A DNA stretch of 64,000 bases, taken from contig MU400544.1 of NCBI GenBank assembly GCA_022578965.1, positions 124,001 through 188,000 on the forward strand, in the 5' to 3' direction. The notes beneath the pieces were generated by a model, which was not told where the DNA came from, did not search any database, and saw nothing but the letters and a program-made list of their open reading frames with translations. Both the position numbers and the translations under genes were made by a program. This DNA is from Xylaria sp. FL1777 (Eukaryota > Ascomycota > Sordariomycetes > Xylariales > Xylariaceae). The stretch's first letter is position 1. The number at the start of each line of letters is the position of its first letter. This document shows positions 21,235 to 33,145 of this stretch, in pieces.

Positions 21235-23794
21235 CGATGATCTCTTCCTGGAAATCTTATGATGTTAACACCACCAACCTACTGCGTAGAGGAGGTAGAG
21301 TACTATCCTAGAATGGTCCCTCATATATGATATATGTAGAAGACTCTTCTAGATTAAAACACACCCTTCTACGCATAGACTAAACTTACTATCACTTCGG
21401 TTCATGCATACTAGATACCAACTCGGACACGCAATTCACTTTTCTGTACTAGTGCAAAGATGCTTTGGTGACAATCCCCGTCAATTCTGACCAAGTGCAT
21501 TCGGTCCTTGCATTGGTTCGTTCTAGCAGGAGTAGTATAACGGCTTTCGTACTACAGTAGGTACGCCACGCATCATTAGCGGGTAATACCGCTTGAGGTC
21601 TTGTTGAAGTTGTAGATGGGTCAACTCCAATTGGCTGGATTTTAGTTACACATTACTTAGTTGACAACTTTGAGACTAGTGTAGTCTATGAATATTCTGT
21701 CACCCGTTTCACTACGTACACTCAAATCCGCACAATCTTATTAAGCACGAGCTATACTTGATTTACATGTGCTTTAATCTGTAAATAGCTAGTAAATTCA
21801 ATAAAGCTATCCCTATATCATTGATATTATAGGGAGCCGATCCTGAGACTATTGTAAAGTTTTACAAGTAGGTATTTTGGCTCCCGTGCCGCTATGACGG
21901 CACCGGGTGAGCTAGCTATATACAGAGCATTTGGCTTCTTATTCTTAGTAGTAGACGCTCGAGCCTGGATGCTGGGTGTCCTGGGGAAGTCTCTTAGCGT
22001 ATACACATATTTGTACATGTAGAGGTTTGTATTGATGAATGTAGACTAGTCCTGAGAGACGACGCAGCTCAACCTAACAGGGCCGGTAAATTCCATTTCT
22101 GATGTCCATCTACACTATACTTATAACAGCATAAAACTGTGCACTACTGTACGTAGGTTACATCCGGTGAAGGTCTAGATCTCTATAATACGTAGGCATG
22201 ATAAATAGGTACCTAATGAGTTTTAATACAGTACTATGTATACATACGGATAACTCGGTAGGCATTTAGTTTTATGCCGGCCAACAGTAGCTATGGTACA
22301 GCATGACCTTCACCGACACAACGCTGTAAGTTCAATGAGCCAGTGTTGCATTCCTGCGATGTATTCTTCCTTGTCCGCATACAAACAGGGCCAAGACGAC
22401 AAATTACTTTGCGACACGCCCCAGCGTTGCAGTAGCAGTGTATACAGTACAGCTTTACTGCGCACTTTGCATGAGGCATCGGCACTTGCGTTTGTATCCG
22501 GGGCTTTGGAAGCGAAATTAATTCGGGAAAGGAGCTCGCACGGACACAGTCAGGCTTGAAAGTCGCTGAACTGTCCCAGAGCAATGGCTTGTAGGCGCTC
22601 AGGCAAAAACATCCCAGGCTGCTGGCACCATACGCATACTGTACAGTACTGAGTCCATATACATACCATACGCATAATTGTTAAGTTTGGCTAACTGTGC
22701 TATCTCGAGATTATACACTGTAAGTTGAATATTGTAGTATACTACGTACTGATATCGATTTTAATAGGCTACTTGTGAAACTGTAGGTAGGTATCTGACA
22801 AACAGGCCCTGAATAGGACTCTGGGTTTGCTATCGCCCCCGCGCGTTGTTATGCTTTCACGATCATAGTCCTAACAGTCGCGTTATAGGTACTACTTACG
22901 TCCATGGTTATGACTGAAAAAGCTGTAATCACAGTAGTGTAAGTACACGAATACGCCTCCCGGCCGCTGCTAGTCCATCGTGGTTTTGTTTCACCAATGA
23001 GCGATATGTCGAGCATTTCCCCGTTATGGGAGGATAGCGGGTGTAAGTACGCAGTATAGCCTCCGCATATCAGCCCATATTCGTTATTACCCCTCATGTT
23101 ACTACGCATAACTACGGCACAGTTTAATGCAAAAACCGTTGCAAAACCGTTGTGACTATCTAGTGCGCAACATAGATGAGCTACTGGGTAGAATACTGGG
23201 GAAAGATACCGGGATAGTGCATATTGTTATGTTATCCTGTCAGTGGGTTCCATGTCAACTATTCCACATCTCTCCTAGTGTACGCACTACACTACAACAT
23301 CGAAATTCACTTGCTATGATACATGTCAAATGTGTTTAGCAAGCTAATGTAGGTACATGCGGCGTTTTCCAACGACTCGACCCCGGATATTATACCCGTA
23401 TGCAATCTTTACTGCGTATGTGCCACATTCTAGCATACTATGTTATAGGTGCTAAGAGCTCGAGACCTGTATCGCCGGCCTACGTTGATAACATTCATCG
23501 GGACGCAGTTATTTGAGTATGGGATAGAGTCCTCAAGCTAGGGGGAACTATACGCTGTTACCCGGAAGAAGTTTTCATACCAGAGTACCATGTTGCGCAA
23601 ACGAAGAACTAAGACACGGGGGTCAAGAGGGGGTGGGAGGTGTAACACCACCACGAAAGTTTAGGATAACCTGTATTGTCATCTATTTTACTTTCTTCAC
23701 GTACTACTCAACTTTATCGCTTTTGTCTTGTGCCAAATCCGTCTTGTTCCTGGTATATCATCAAACGTGAACTCCGAAACCTTCAATCCGATTC
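21235..23794. other. 2.6-kb gene-poor stretch
   Basis: This stretch lies between the PKS 3' end and the acyltransferase 3' end. It is AT-rich and has many short open frames on both strands with no domain. I see no RNA gene, transposon end or tandem repeat of note. Confidence 0.5.
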
Positions 23795-25192
23795 TCACAA
23801 ACTAATAGCAGTAGCGTACTTGGCCAAAAGAGGGTCCTTTAGCAGTCGGGGCAAGCATTTCGACTCAACGCCGATAATGAGCTCGATGCCGCCTCCGGGC
23901 AGAGCGGGCAGAACAAGCGAGCCGCCGTTGATGACGCCGACGTCCGGGCTGCGAACCGCCTGGATCTTCCCGCCGAGGGTCTTGCCCCAGTCCAGACCGT
24001 ACACGCCGAGGTTGATCCAGGAGGTCTGCACGCAGTTGAAGCCCGGCACGTCGACGAAGGCCGTGGCCACGACGCGGTTGACGTCGACGACGTTCTCGAA
24101 CAGCGTGCTCAGACTGTCGACGTATTGATCGTTGAGCTTCGAAACCGCCTGGCGGATGACGAGCGCCGGGTCCGCCACGCTATCCCGCGAGAGCATCTTA
24201 CGAATGGGCATCTGTGGCGCGACCCATCCCAGCCAGTTGCCCAGCGTGCGCGGGTGCACGGGCGGATCGGTGCGTGGCCGTCCATCTACTGCGATGTTGA
24301 AAACCGACGTCGGGTCGCCCTCGAGCTCTTCCAGTGGGAACTGCGCCGCCATTACCGAGCGCCACATCAGTGCCGAGAGGGCATCGTTGGTAGAGACCCA
24401 GGCGTCGTCGGAGGGCTCAGATGAGTTCTTTGGCGCCGCGTCTGCCTTGAGGGTCGCCAGTTGCTCTGCGCTGAGCCGGAAGACCTGTCCGACGTGCTCG
24501 CGCGAGATCATCTTCGGCGGGAAGCCCTCGGGGGTAAAAGGCAGCACAAGGACTTCCGGGTGGTCCTCGGGCTTTCCGGCGTTGCGGCCGGAAGGCGTCA
24601 TGTGCTTCTCTCGGTCTGTGAAGAAGGCCTCGGGGATCTCGTTTCGGGGGCCCGTCTCGCCCTGTAGTCGGCGGCACTCCTCGGCCCATGTCTCGAGATA
24701 GGTATAGTATGCCTTGGCGTCTCCGAAGACGTGGAAGAAGCAGCAGGTCAAGAGTAAGCCTCCGGGGATGAAGTTGGCCTGGCAATCGATGGATGGGAGC
24801 CTCTCTCCGGGACTAGGCCAGGTAAAACGGCGGCAGAGAAGGTCGCCGTTGAAGGCCCCGACAGGGAACCCTTTTGCTTTGATATCGGCATAGGTGTGAG
24901 GGTAAGCTCCTGGGGCTCTTAAGTCTTTCTTGGTAAGGGTCTCGTAGTCGTCGTACTTCTGCAATTTCAGAACACCAGCCTGTTTCGCTTCTGTATCCGG
25001 AACACCTTCACCCGCGAGTGTGGGTATTCGCTCTTTGGCACCTTCGAGGCCCTGCTTGAGTATGCGAAAAACCTCGTCTGCATCGTATGAGTCGCCCAAT
25101 TCGATGGGAAATACAAATCGGATGTAACCCTTGGGGCCAGCCTTCTCCAAGGGGATCAGGCTCGGGATCTTGCTCGCATACTCGGAAGGCAT
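23795..25192 (-). CDS. BAHD/trichothecene-acyltransferase-like transferase (465 aa)
   Basis: This is an intronless frame of usual family length. The catalytic HxxxD motif is present as HVFGD (His154, Asp158), preceded by the hydrophobic strand GGLLLTCCFF. A WVSTNDALSALMWRS stretch and a following NIAVDGRPR block are both characteristic of the PF02458-type acyltransferases. The second family motif, usually DFGWG, appears here in altered form (LDWGKTLG), as is common in fungal members. Such enzymes transfer an acyl group from CoA to a hydroxyl or amine and are cytosolic. Placed 2.6 kb from the PKS in convergent orientation, it is a plausible tailoring enzyme that esterifies the polyketide or its oxidised form. 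The gene is much more GC-rich than the flanking DNA. Confidence 0.9.
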   Translation of the reverse strand: MPSEYASKIPSLIPLEKAGPKGYIRFVFPIELGDSYDADEVFRILKQGLEGAKERIPTLAGEGVPDTEAKQAGVLKLQKYDDYETLTKKDLRAPGAYPHTYADIKAKGFPVGAFNGDLLCRRFTWPSPGERLPSIDCQANFIPGGLLLTCCFFHVFGDAKAYYTYLETWAEECRRLQGETGPRNEIPEAFFTDREKHMTPSGRNAGKPEDHPEVLVLPFTPEGFPPKMISREHVGQVFRLSAEQLATLKADAAPKNSSEPSDDAWVSTNDALSALMWRSVMAAQFPLEELEGDPTSVFNIAVDGRPRTDPPVHPRTLGNWLGWVAPQMPIRKMLSRDSVADPALVIRQAVSKLNDQYVDSLSTLFENVVDVNRVVATAFVDVPGFNCVQTSWINLGVYGLDWGKTLGGKIQAVRSPDVGVINGGSLVLPALPGGGIELIIGVESKCLPRLLKDPLLAKYATAISL

Positions 25193-27786
25193 CTTGCTCT
25201 AGTTAGGTCCTGCCAACGGTACAGCCAAAGATTATATGTAGGTCAGTTGATAGACAAAACAAACAACGCTAGAGGGTATCTTCGCGGGGTATTGAGTTGT
25301 TGACTTGACCATACTCGAGCGACCTCGCTCTCTTATGAATTCGCCCATACTAACAGTAGAAACCAACCGCATAATGGCTTCTGGGTAATTTACCCCGCTA
25401 AGAGTGTTCCTCTGCAGATGGGCTTGACACCGGCCCCTGAATTAAGGACAATTTGCCCATTTCCCAAGAGATTCGAGGGCCACTAGACAGTGTAGCCTCT
25501 GGGCATGGCTCTGAGTTGATCCATGAGGCTTCCCAGGTGCCGATTCGACTCGATGTTTGGCATTGTTTCATGTTCTTCTGGAACAATGGTGCTTCTGTTT
25601 ATTTTATGCATCAAGCTTACCTCTAACATGCCGTTGACCATGGCTTTCAACCCCATATATCACAGAGTACTGAAGATATTGCAAAGAGTAGATGAGGAAA
25701 CTGTCTTGTTGCCTTACTGAGTCAGGCATTCCGTCCCAATCCTAATCGAGTAGGTGCTGAGAATAGTCCAACGGTCGATGCCTATTTGAATGAGGCCCCG
25801 CCAAGAACACATGTTCGTGGACACATATCACATGTACGTATTATTGTTGGCAGCAAGCGTTTGCTGTGTTTGCTCAAACTGCGTAGCTAAATTCCAGCAG
25901 AATGGCTCTAATCTCCCGCAGGGTCGCTTTTGACAGGTTCATGACACGTACACTACACTAGCTTAGGTGGAAGGTTAGTAAGGGTTTCTACACTACACTA
26001 CGTAGCCTAGTGTTACTTACAGAGTAAAGCATGCTGGGGTTTGTCATGCACCGTGATGGACCAGGGTGTGATAAATTTCGGGTTGGCCCCTGAAAATGTA
26101 TTAGCACTTCAAAGATGCATGAGCCATCAAGCACAAGATTGACAATCGTGTGAAATGAGGCTTTCTTCTCTTTTCCCTTTCGTCTCTTCCTTACATACAA
26201 TGGATAGTTCTGCACCCATTTCAGGCAATTCCCACATGTTTTCTATAAGATGCTTACCTTTCTACTTAGGGTAGTCGACCATGATATCAATGATATCTCA
26301 CATGGTATTAAGCTTCACTATCGTACGTTTTGTACATTACACTAGCAGAAAAGAGGTCAACTGGCATAAGTAAGTATGCTGCTAGTGCTAGTCTACTGTA
26401 GTAGGACGCGAACCTATCCTCATCTGTCTGTCCGGTGAACGGTTTAAGTGATCCACAACCCGTAAGAACGTAGTACGAACTAGGTAAGGAGAGGTTGATA
26501 ACGTAACACAACTACACTACCTACCTCCCTCTGAGTACAGCTTCGTAGATCTGGAGCAGATGTTGAGTTTCCAATTAGGACTTCGTCACTATCCCTTTGG
26601 TTGGGGGTTCAGCTGCAATAAGAATAGGTACCATTTTTCATGTTAAAACCACCAATATCGATTACGTCGGCTAGCAGTATCGGTATTTATAAGAAAACAG
26701 AAAATATTTTACATTCTTCTCTCCCAAGTATACGTTGTATATCTAAAACATCAGCAGGTCAGTTCTGACTTCGTGTAGGCAAGGAAATGCGCACTCGAAG
26801 GATTCCATATTTACATAATTGCATGAAACTGTACGCAACTACTGTTTATTAGTGTAAGCTACATAGAGATTGCCAAGCTTTTGTTCCCATAATGCCCCGA
26901 ATGCTGTTCATGGGTGAGGTGGTAGCTAGGGTTCTCTCCTACACTAGTATATACATCACACCACAACTGTAGCAACCCTTGCCTTCTAGCAACTAGTGTA
27001 CAGTTGGAACTCTGAAATACCATGTATATATTGAAAAGCACCTTTTTATAGTATACAGTGCGTGCCTGTAGTCCAAAGAATTGCGATGATCATTGCAATC
27101 TAGATAGATACCCGTGTCTCTCGTTCCCTCACCTAGTACATATACACACTGTCCGCTATGCTATGCTACACCATGTAAGTGCCAAGTGTGTCCCGACTCC
27201 ACGTAATGTACATGAGTTATGTATCATTGCGACATTCACCCCCATGCGTTTCCACGTTTCCGGGTAAGGGCGCATCACTTTGATCCGGGCACATTTTAAT
27301 CTGGGTCTCTCTCTTTCAAGTTGGAGCTAGAAAATAGAATGGTAGGGGCCCTTGCTCAGGCTCCCCTGAGCTTCGCAATTATACTAGGTATCAGATCAAG
27401 AACTGATCCTACAGGAGCCCCTACGCAGTACGGCTGTGGTTTTCCTGTGACTCCGGAATGCTAGTGTACACTAGTCATGAAAGTACCGCAAGATGCCCAT
27501 GTCGCCTCGTGTGCCACTGGGGTACCTGTGGGTGCAACACCATTCTGTTAAAGATCTTGAGGCAGATCTCTTTCTTAGTCAAGGGAGTTTTCCTAACTCT
27601 CCCTTTCGATCTAGTCCAATCCTTCAAAGTTATTGTCCATGTAATAACCATCACCTTCCTTCCGTCATATTTAACTTCTGACTTCGCACTCGTCATATTT
27701 CATTGCCTCTTTTCGTGCGGTGTAGCGTAGTTGTGTGTTTTGGGGAGTTAATATCAGCAACCGGTTCAAGAGCGTCGCCATATGCC
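25193..27786. other. 2.6-kb gene-poor stretch
   Basis: No supported gene is present. The sequence is AT-rich with scattered TAC/GTA-rich words (for example around 26480-26525). The first 150 bases must hold the acyltransferase promoter. Confidence 0.5.
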
Positions 27787-29091
27787 ATGGAGATCGATCA
27801 GGCCATATTAGAGAACTTCGGTCCTCCGCCCGAAGGCCTGGATTTGAACGAAAGTCGACAAACGGCGGTTATTGCGGTGGCTCTCCTGTCGGCGGCTTTT
27901 GCGACCATCGCTCTGGGTTTGAGGATATGGGCGAGGAACTTCCAGCGCTTCGGCATGATGGCCGACGATTATTTGATGATAATTGCCCTTGTAGGCCGAT
28001 TCGACTCCGCGTGCGGTGTTGGCAGTTACTAACCGAAGCTAGATCTTCACTTACGGCACACTTGTCATCACTATCCTTGGAGCCAACGCTGGCGCTGGTA
28101 GGCATCTTTGGGCTCTGCATCCACAAGATGTAGCAAATCTCTTCCGCGTAAGCACATGGCCTCGGAGATCACTCTCGGTATATTTTCATTAACTTGTGGG
28201 CAGTTGCTATACGCATATACCTTCATCTACGCTGGTAGCGTATCTTTTACGAAACTATCAATATTGCTATTCTACCGCCGATTATTTGAGAGAGGATCGC
28301 AATGGTTTCACATCAGACTGGGCTTCGCAGCGTTCTTTTCCGTTGGATATTTGCTCTCGATTTGGTCTGTTGCTGGCGCACTGTGCCATCCCACCGAATT
28401 CTTTTGGACTATGTTCCTTGGTGGTAAAGGCAAATGCCTCGACATAAACGCTTCGTTCCTAAGTTTGACGGTGCTCAATCTTGTTGCCGATCTACTTGTC
28501 TTGACAGTCCCGATTCCCGAGATATTAGCCCTGAAGATGACCACGAAGAAAAAGATTGGTGTTTGCGCGGTTATGTTATTGGGAGGCTTGTAAGTTACCT
28601 TCCAAAAAATATCCAAGGGCCTCCGCTAAAGAGAATATAGGGTGTGCGTTGTCAGCGCCGTTCGTATCTGGGCGTTTTATAGATTCACTATTGAAGTTGA
28701 CATTACGTGGGTTGATGCCGACGTGTTTCTCCTGTCTTCCGTCGAGCCGGCCTTCGGCATTGTTTCCGCCTGTCTCCCAAGTTTACGTCCTCTATACCGT
28801 CGAGCACGGGCCAAACTTACCGGCGAGGATTCTCAACATACAAGCAAAACGGGCACATGGTACGCACATTCCAAGGGCACTCGTATTGGAAACAGCTATG
28901 TCCGGTTTGGAGACGATAGCTCGAGGTCAGCCGAACATGATGACGTTGCTCTGACCAGCATCGGTAAAGGGCCCAGTGGGAACAAGCCAATCCCCCAGAA
29001 TATCATCCTAGTACAATCCGAAATCACGCAATCGACGAATCAAGCGCAAACACAAGTATCCAGACGAAATAATTCCCTCGACTCTTTTTAA
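27787..29091 (+). CDS. rhodopsin-domain integral membrane protein (381 aa)
   Basis: Four exons, 27787-27990, 28043-28147, 28204-28589 and 28641-29091, give 1146 nt. Introns are 52, 56 and 51 bp, and the first carries a perfect TACTAAC branch site. The protein has the layout of the large fungal rhodopsin-domain family (PF20684 type): a short acidic N-terminus, a first helix followed by LRIWARNFQRFGMMADDYLM, then about six more helices, and a polar Ser/Thr-rich tail. The landmarks SFTKLSILLFYRRLF and LPSLRPLYRRARAK are family-typical. It is a plasma-membrane-type protein of unknown ligand. Family members include PTH11-like receptors, but there is no CFEM domain here. There is no evidence that it belongs to the PKS cluster. 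Confidence 0.9.
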
Positions 29092-31865
29092 GCAATCAGA
29101 TACCCGGAGGTTTGGAGTATAGTATATAGTGACGGCGCATTTGGCACAACTGGGGAGATGATAGTGGCCTCTATCCAACACATCGAACGACGGAACCGCG
29201 GACTCGTCATGGAATATTTGCGGATAAATTACGTAGGCATTATCTCTACGGCCCGGTCACCGCCATTGCGTTAACAGGTGTGGGTACGGCTTCCCACTAC
29301 GGGAGCTCTTTACAATGTATAAATTTGCTTCTTTATTACGGAGCGATTCGGGTATCCCACTACGAGGAATCCCAGGCCTGTCATTTCCGAGTTTAGATAT
29401 CCCAACAGTAGAGTTTTACGAAAATAATAGAATAAATATGCTTCTCGGCCAGTGGTACGGCAGCTCCCTAGAAAACGCAGCAGAGCGCCCAGGATATGTG
29501 CTTCGAAATCAAGGTCAATGCTCGATTATTTCCTTGTTGTCATCGACGTTTTAGATCCTGACATAAACAGGTTCAATGCCTGTTTTTCTCAGCCTACGCA
29601 TAGTCGGTATCATGATCTGGATACTCTCCCTTGCCATATCCAGCATGTACTAAACCAATAATAACTTGGTTTCTGAGCATCCGGGTCGGCTCTTTGCCAT
29701 ATTCACTGCCAAGAGAGTCTGGTGAAACCAAGAATTCTCGGAGCACAATCGACCGCGTTCGGTTTACCGTTGTGTGACAGAAGACTAGGAGTAGCAACCC
29801 AGAACCGTGGACAAGCAACCTTGCTAACCTGGAAATGGTCTAAGCGTAGCCATGTGCTAGAGTTGCGGCCGCTATATTCGCTTACTTATAGTCAGTATAA
29901 GCTGTTTCTGGTCTCCTGCTTCCCCGGTACGCTAGGTATACACACCAAGAAATGATCCTCCCAACCCCGGCCGTGTCATGCTCTGCTCCTGCAAACTAGA
30001 GTCGCTGATCGCATACCTTATACAATGTGCATGAACACCCGCAATAGCCGCTTTAATTATATAAGGTTCGCTAAGCTAGGGACCGTCCCATAGCGCGGAT
30101 AGTAGTGTCTCTACCAAAACGGCCACTCTATTCACTAGTTACACTAGTAACAACACAGGCCTCCCATTTCTCCATCGCCATATGCCGACGGTATTACCGG
30201 CCAGCCATGAAAATAAGCCTATGGTATCCTATCTAGTATGTACGCAGTAAGGATTTGCAATTTGCGTGTGCACGACGATTTACTAAAGATGGCTTATTAA
30301 ACTAACCGGCCCCGCAGTAGTAGCCCTAGTATAAGTCAACGTCTTGTGGAGTTTCGGCATTTCCTTAGCTAGTCCACTGACTCTCGCCTCGTCTGGGCGG
30401 ACGCACATTACTGACTGGCCTTTATCAAGTGCCTGCCGAAGCACCTCGAGTTGCGGACGATCTGCTCCAGCAGTAGATAGATGGGTTACATGGTGCGCCT
30501 ACTGGCGACAGTAGCTGTCGCGCTATCCATCACCCTCCACTACCGCATTTCGGTGCAAACCAGGGTTATATGTACATACCTGACTCAGTCTGCCATTTCA
30601 AATATGACAGTTTCGGTCTGGTGAGCAGTCCTGACCAGGCTCCATATTATTGCTGACGTCCCAGCACTCTTCCTTTCAAAACATGCTCGTCTTACACTAG
30701 TGACGAACGAGGTAATCTATCTTGCTGACCTGACGCGAAGATAACCCCCTTTCACGACAGGTGAGTTCGTTCGACGTGGCTTGATGCGGATCGGGCGACC
30801 GTTCTGCAACACAATTAAACTCAACTGAGAAGCTGAGCACAGCCACGGAGCTGAACAGATAGTCGTATGTTCTCGACCCAGTTCTTCAGGGCATGGCCTT
30901 GTCTTCACTGCAATAGTCTCTCAACCTACTACGTAGTTCTTGCACCTAAACGGAGCCAGTATAATAAATAAAAAGAGTGCAGAGATTAGTACATGTCGTT
31001 ATGTATAATTTCTGGGGTAGATTTGAAGACTTCTGGATTACACTAGGGCATATAAGCACACGTAAGTTTACCCTAAGATTAAGCATATTCTCGCGAAATG
31101 GCCAGACTCGGAGCAGAAAAGGGGGTCCCGAGAATCGCTCGGGACTATTCCCACTACGACTCCAGCTCCTTGGATAGTCCGAACGACTTCCTTGGTTCGC
31201 CTAGCTATGAGGCTGAAGTTACTGACTACTATAGTACAAGTTAGGCGTTTACGTATTCATAGAAACTCTTAAAATTCAACTATGGATGGCCGAGTACTGA
31301 TCTAGATAGTATTACCTCAGAACTGTGATTACCTTAATCACTGGCACCATAGGGAAGCGAGTGCATGCTCACGCAGAGCTGATGTCATCATCTTATCGCC
31401 TACTTTTTAACAGTGATCTCATGGGCTTTTTTCCAATTACATAGACCAAACATCTACAACCTTTACCTACAATTGCAATAACTATACTACTGTTACTCCT
31501 TCACTCCTACTACAGCTACTAGACAGAGATCATACAGCATATTCGCATGTCCTTGAATAATATATCTGCGAACAGTTGGATGGACAACGTGAGCTGTTTA
31601 GAAGTCGCTTCCCTTGACGGTGAGAGAAGAGTTGGAACTTCCGGGCAAGTCGCTCTTCGACATTCGCAACGTCCTCATCCTAAGCGATTCAGGGGAAAAG
31701 GCAGCTTCATCTTCTCCGACCTTTTTCTTCACAAGGCAAGAGTAGATAAACAGAAAAGACGAATCTAGCAAGATGACTTGCGGTTCGGTATTTTTGTGTC
31801 TTTGTTACCAACGATAATGCATAATATCCGTCCATGTGTATAATAATCCCAGCATTTCAATAACT
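29092..31865. other. 2.8-kb gene-poor stretch
   Basis: No gene, RNA or intact mobile element is recognised. Short frames such as 29315-29554 have no domain. The sequence is probably old, mutated repeat DNA, but I cannot name its source. Confidence 0.5.
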
Positions 31866-33046
31866 ATGACAACCAACTCTGCACGCCTCCCACCGTATCG
31901 CACGGATGAAGAGAATATTGCTATTTTCAACGAGCAGATCGGGTCTTTGGTTCCAGGTTAAGAGCATCTACCCTAGTCGGAGCATCTGTGCCCTCAAGTA
32001 TACACCGGCTCCGATGCTTTACTTACTTCACACATCTCGACGCCAAATATCTACTCCCACGTTTCCACTCCATCGCTGACCGTGATTGGCACAGAGCTGC
32101 GATCACGAATCCCTCCCAGCCAGTATCCGCTGCCACCGTCAGCTGCCTTCGACCCTATTGAGAAGTGTCGCATAAAGATCATGTATTTCTATGTCGTACA
32201 CGAAAAGAGGATCAACTTGAGATGGCGAAGAAAGGGCCACGGCTATATCCCGCTGATAGTCATACGATTGAGAGGAGATTATAGACCTCGCCGTACCGAC
32301 GAGGCTCGTCTGGCGTGGAAGGCATGCTTCGATCTCCTCCGTGTGAGATTTGGCCACCAGTTTTGTTTCACTTTCCAGATCGGCAAGACTGCTCTCCAGA
32401 ATTGGTGTTTCCCAAGGATAATCTGGCTTGGTGGAGCTGACGTGGAGGGAAATCAGCTTGAACCATATAACCCTTGGGACTCGGTCCAGCTGGAGAAGTG
32501 GATTATAGAGGAATATAATCACCTGGATCAAGGTCCATGGTTGGGGACACGGTCGAAGAAAAGTGGGTACACACTGACTGATAATTCTACTCTCCCCTTT
32601 GAATGGTAGCGCCGAGATACCACCCAGTGGGTATTATACATCAACATCTCACACCCCATCCTCAGAGAATAATTCCAAAGCATCATGTTTGACATTGTGC
32701 GCCTGCAGATTCGAAATCGTTCGTGAATGACACCACAACCGCATCTCATGAGAACTTTGGCTATGTTCGCCCGGATGAGCGTGTATTTCACATTCCAGAC
32801 GACGCATCCATATCGTCAGACGACAAGGAATTGATTGAATCCATAGAATCCGAAGCAGGCTCGTCAAGTGACGAAAAATACCTCCGAGGAGAATGGACTA
32901 TATCCACGACTGCCAAAGGAACACGTGATACGGCATCGGATACTTCACACACTATAGGAAATAGCAACACCCCAAACACTGGAATGATGTCAGATGGTTC
33001 CTCCCCTTCATATTATAAGGAGTCCAGAGCGAATCCTGTAAATTAG
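31866..33046 (+). pseudogene. unknown protein gene, probably interrupted
   Basis: An ATG at 31866 opens a frame of 31 codons that meets TAA (31959-31961) and TAG (31974-31976). The same frame then stays open to 32609 and reads protein-like, with many Arg, Trp and aromatic residues (for example RTDEARLAWKACFDLL and PWDSVQLEKWIIEEY). A further plus frame, about 32705-33046, encodes a Ser/Asp/Thr-rich tail (DDASISSDDKELIESI) and may be its last exon. The only GT..AG pair spanning the two stops is 20 nt, too short for an ascomycete intron. I recognise no family. It could be a decayed gene, a gene starting after the stops by an unseen exon, or two unrelated frames. Confidence 0.35.
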
Positions 33047-33145
33047 CGAACTGCACAGGAGCAAACAATAGCAAGAACACGAGGGCGGAGATAGCAAATC
33101 AAGGAGTAGGACGGAATCAAGAGGGTTGCTCATCTGCACTAAGCA

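Noticed and set aside
31957..31976. A GT..AG pair that would remove both stops in the unknown gene
   Set aside because: At 20 nt it is far shorter than any other intron in the window (43 bp or more), and its removal shifts the frame.
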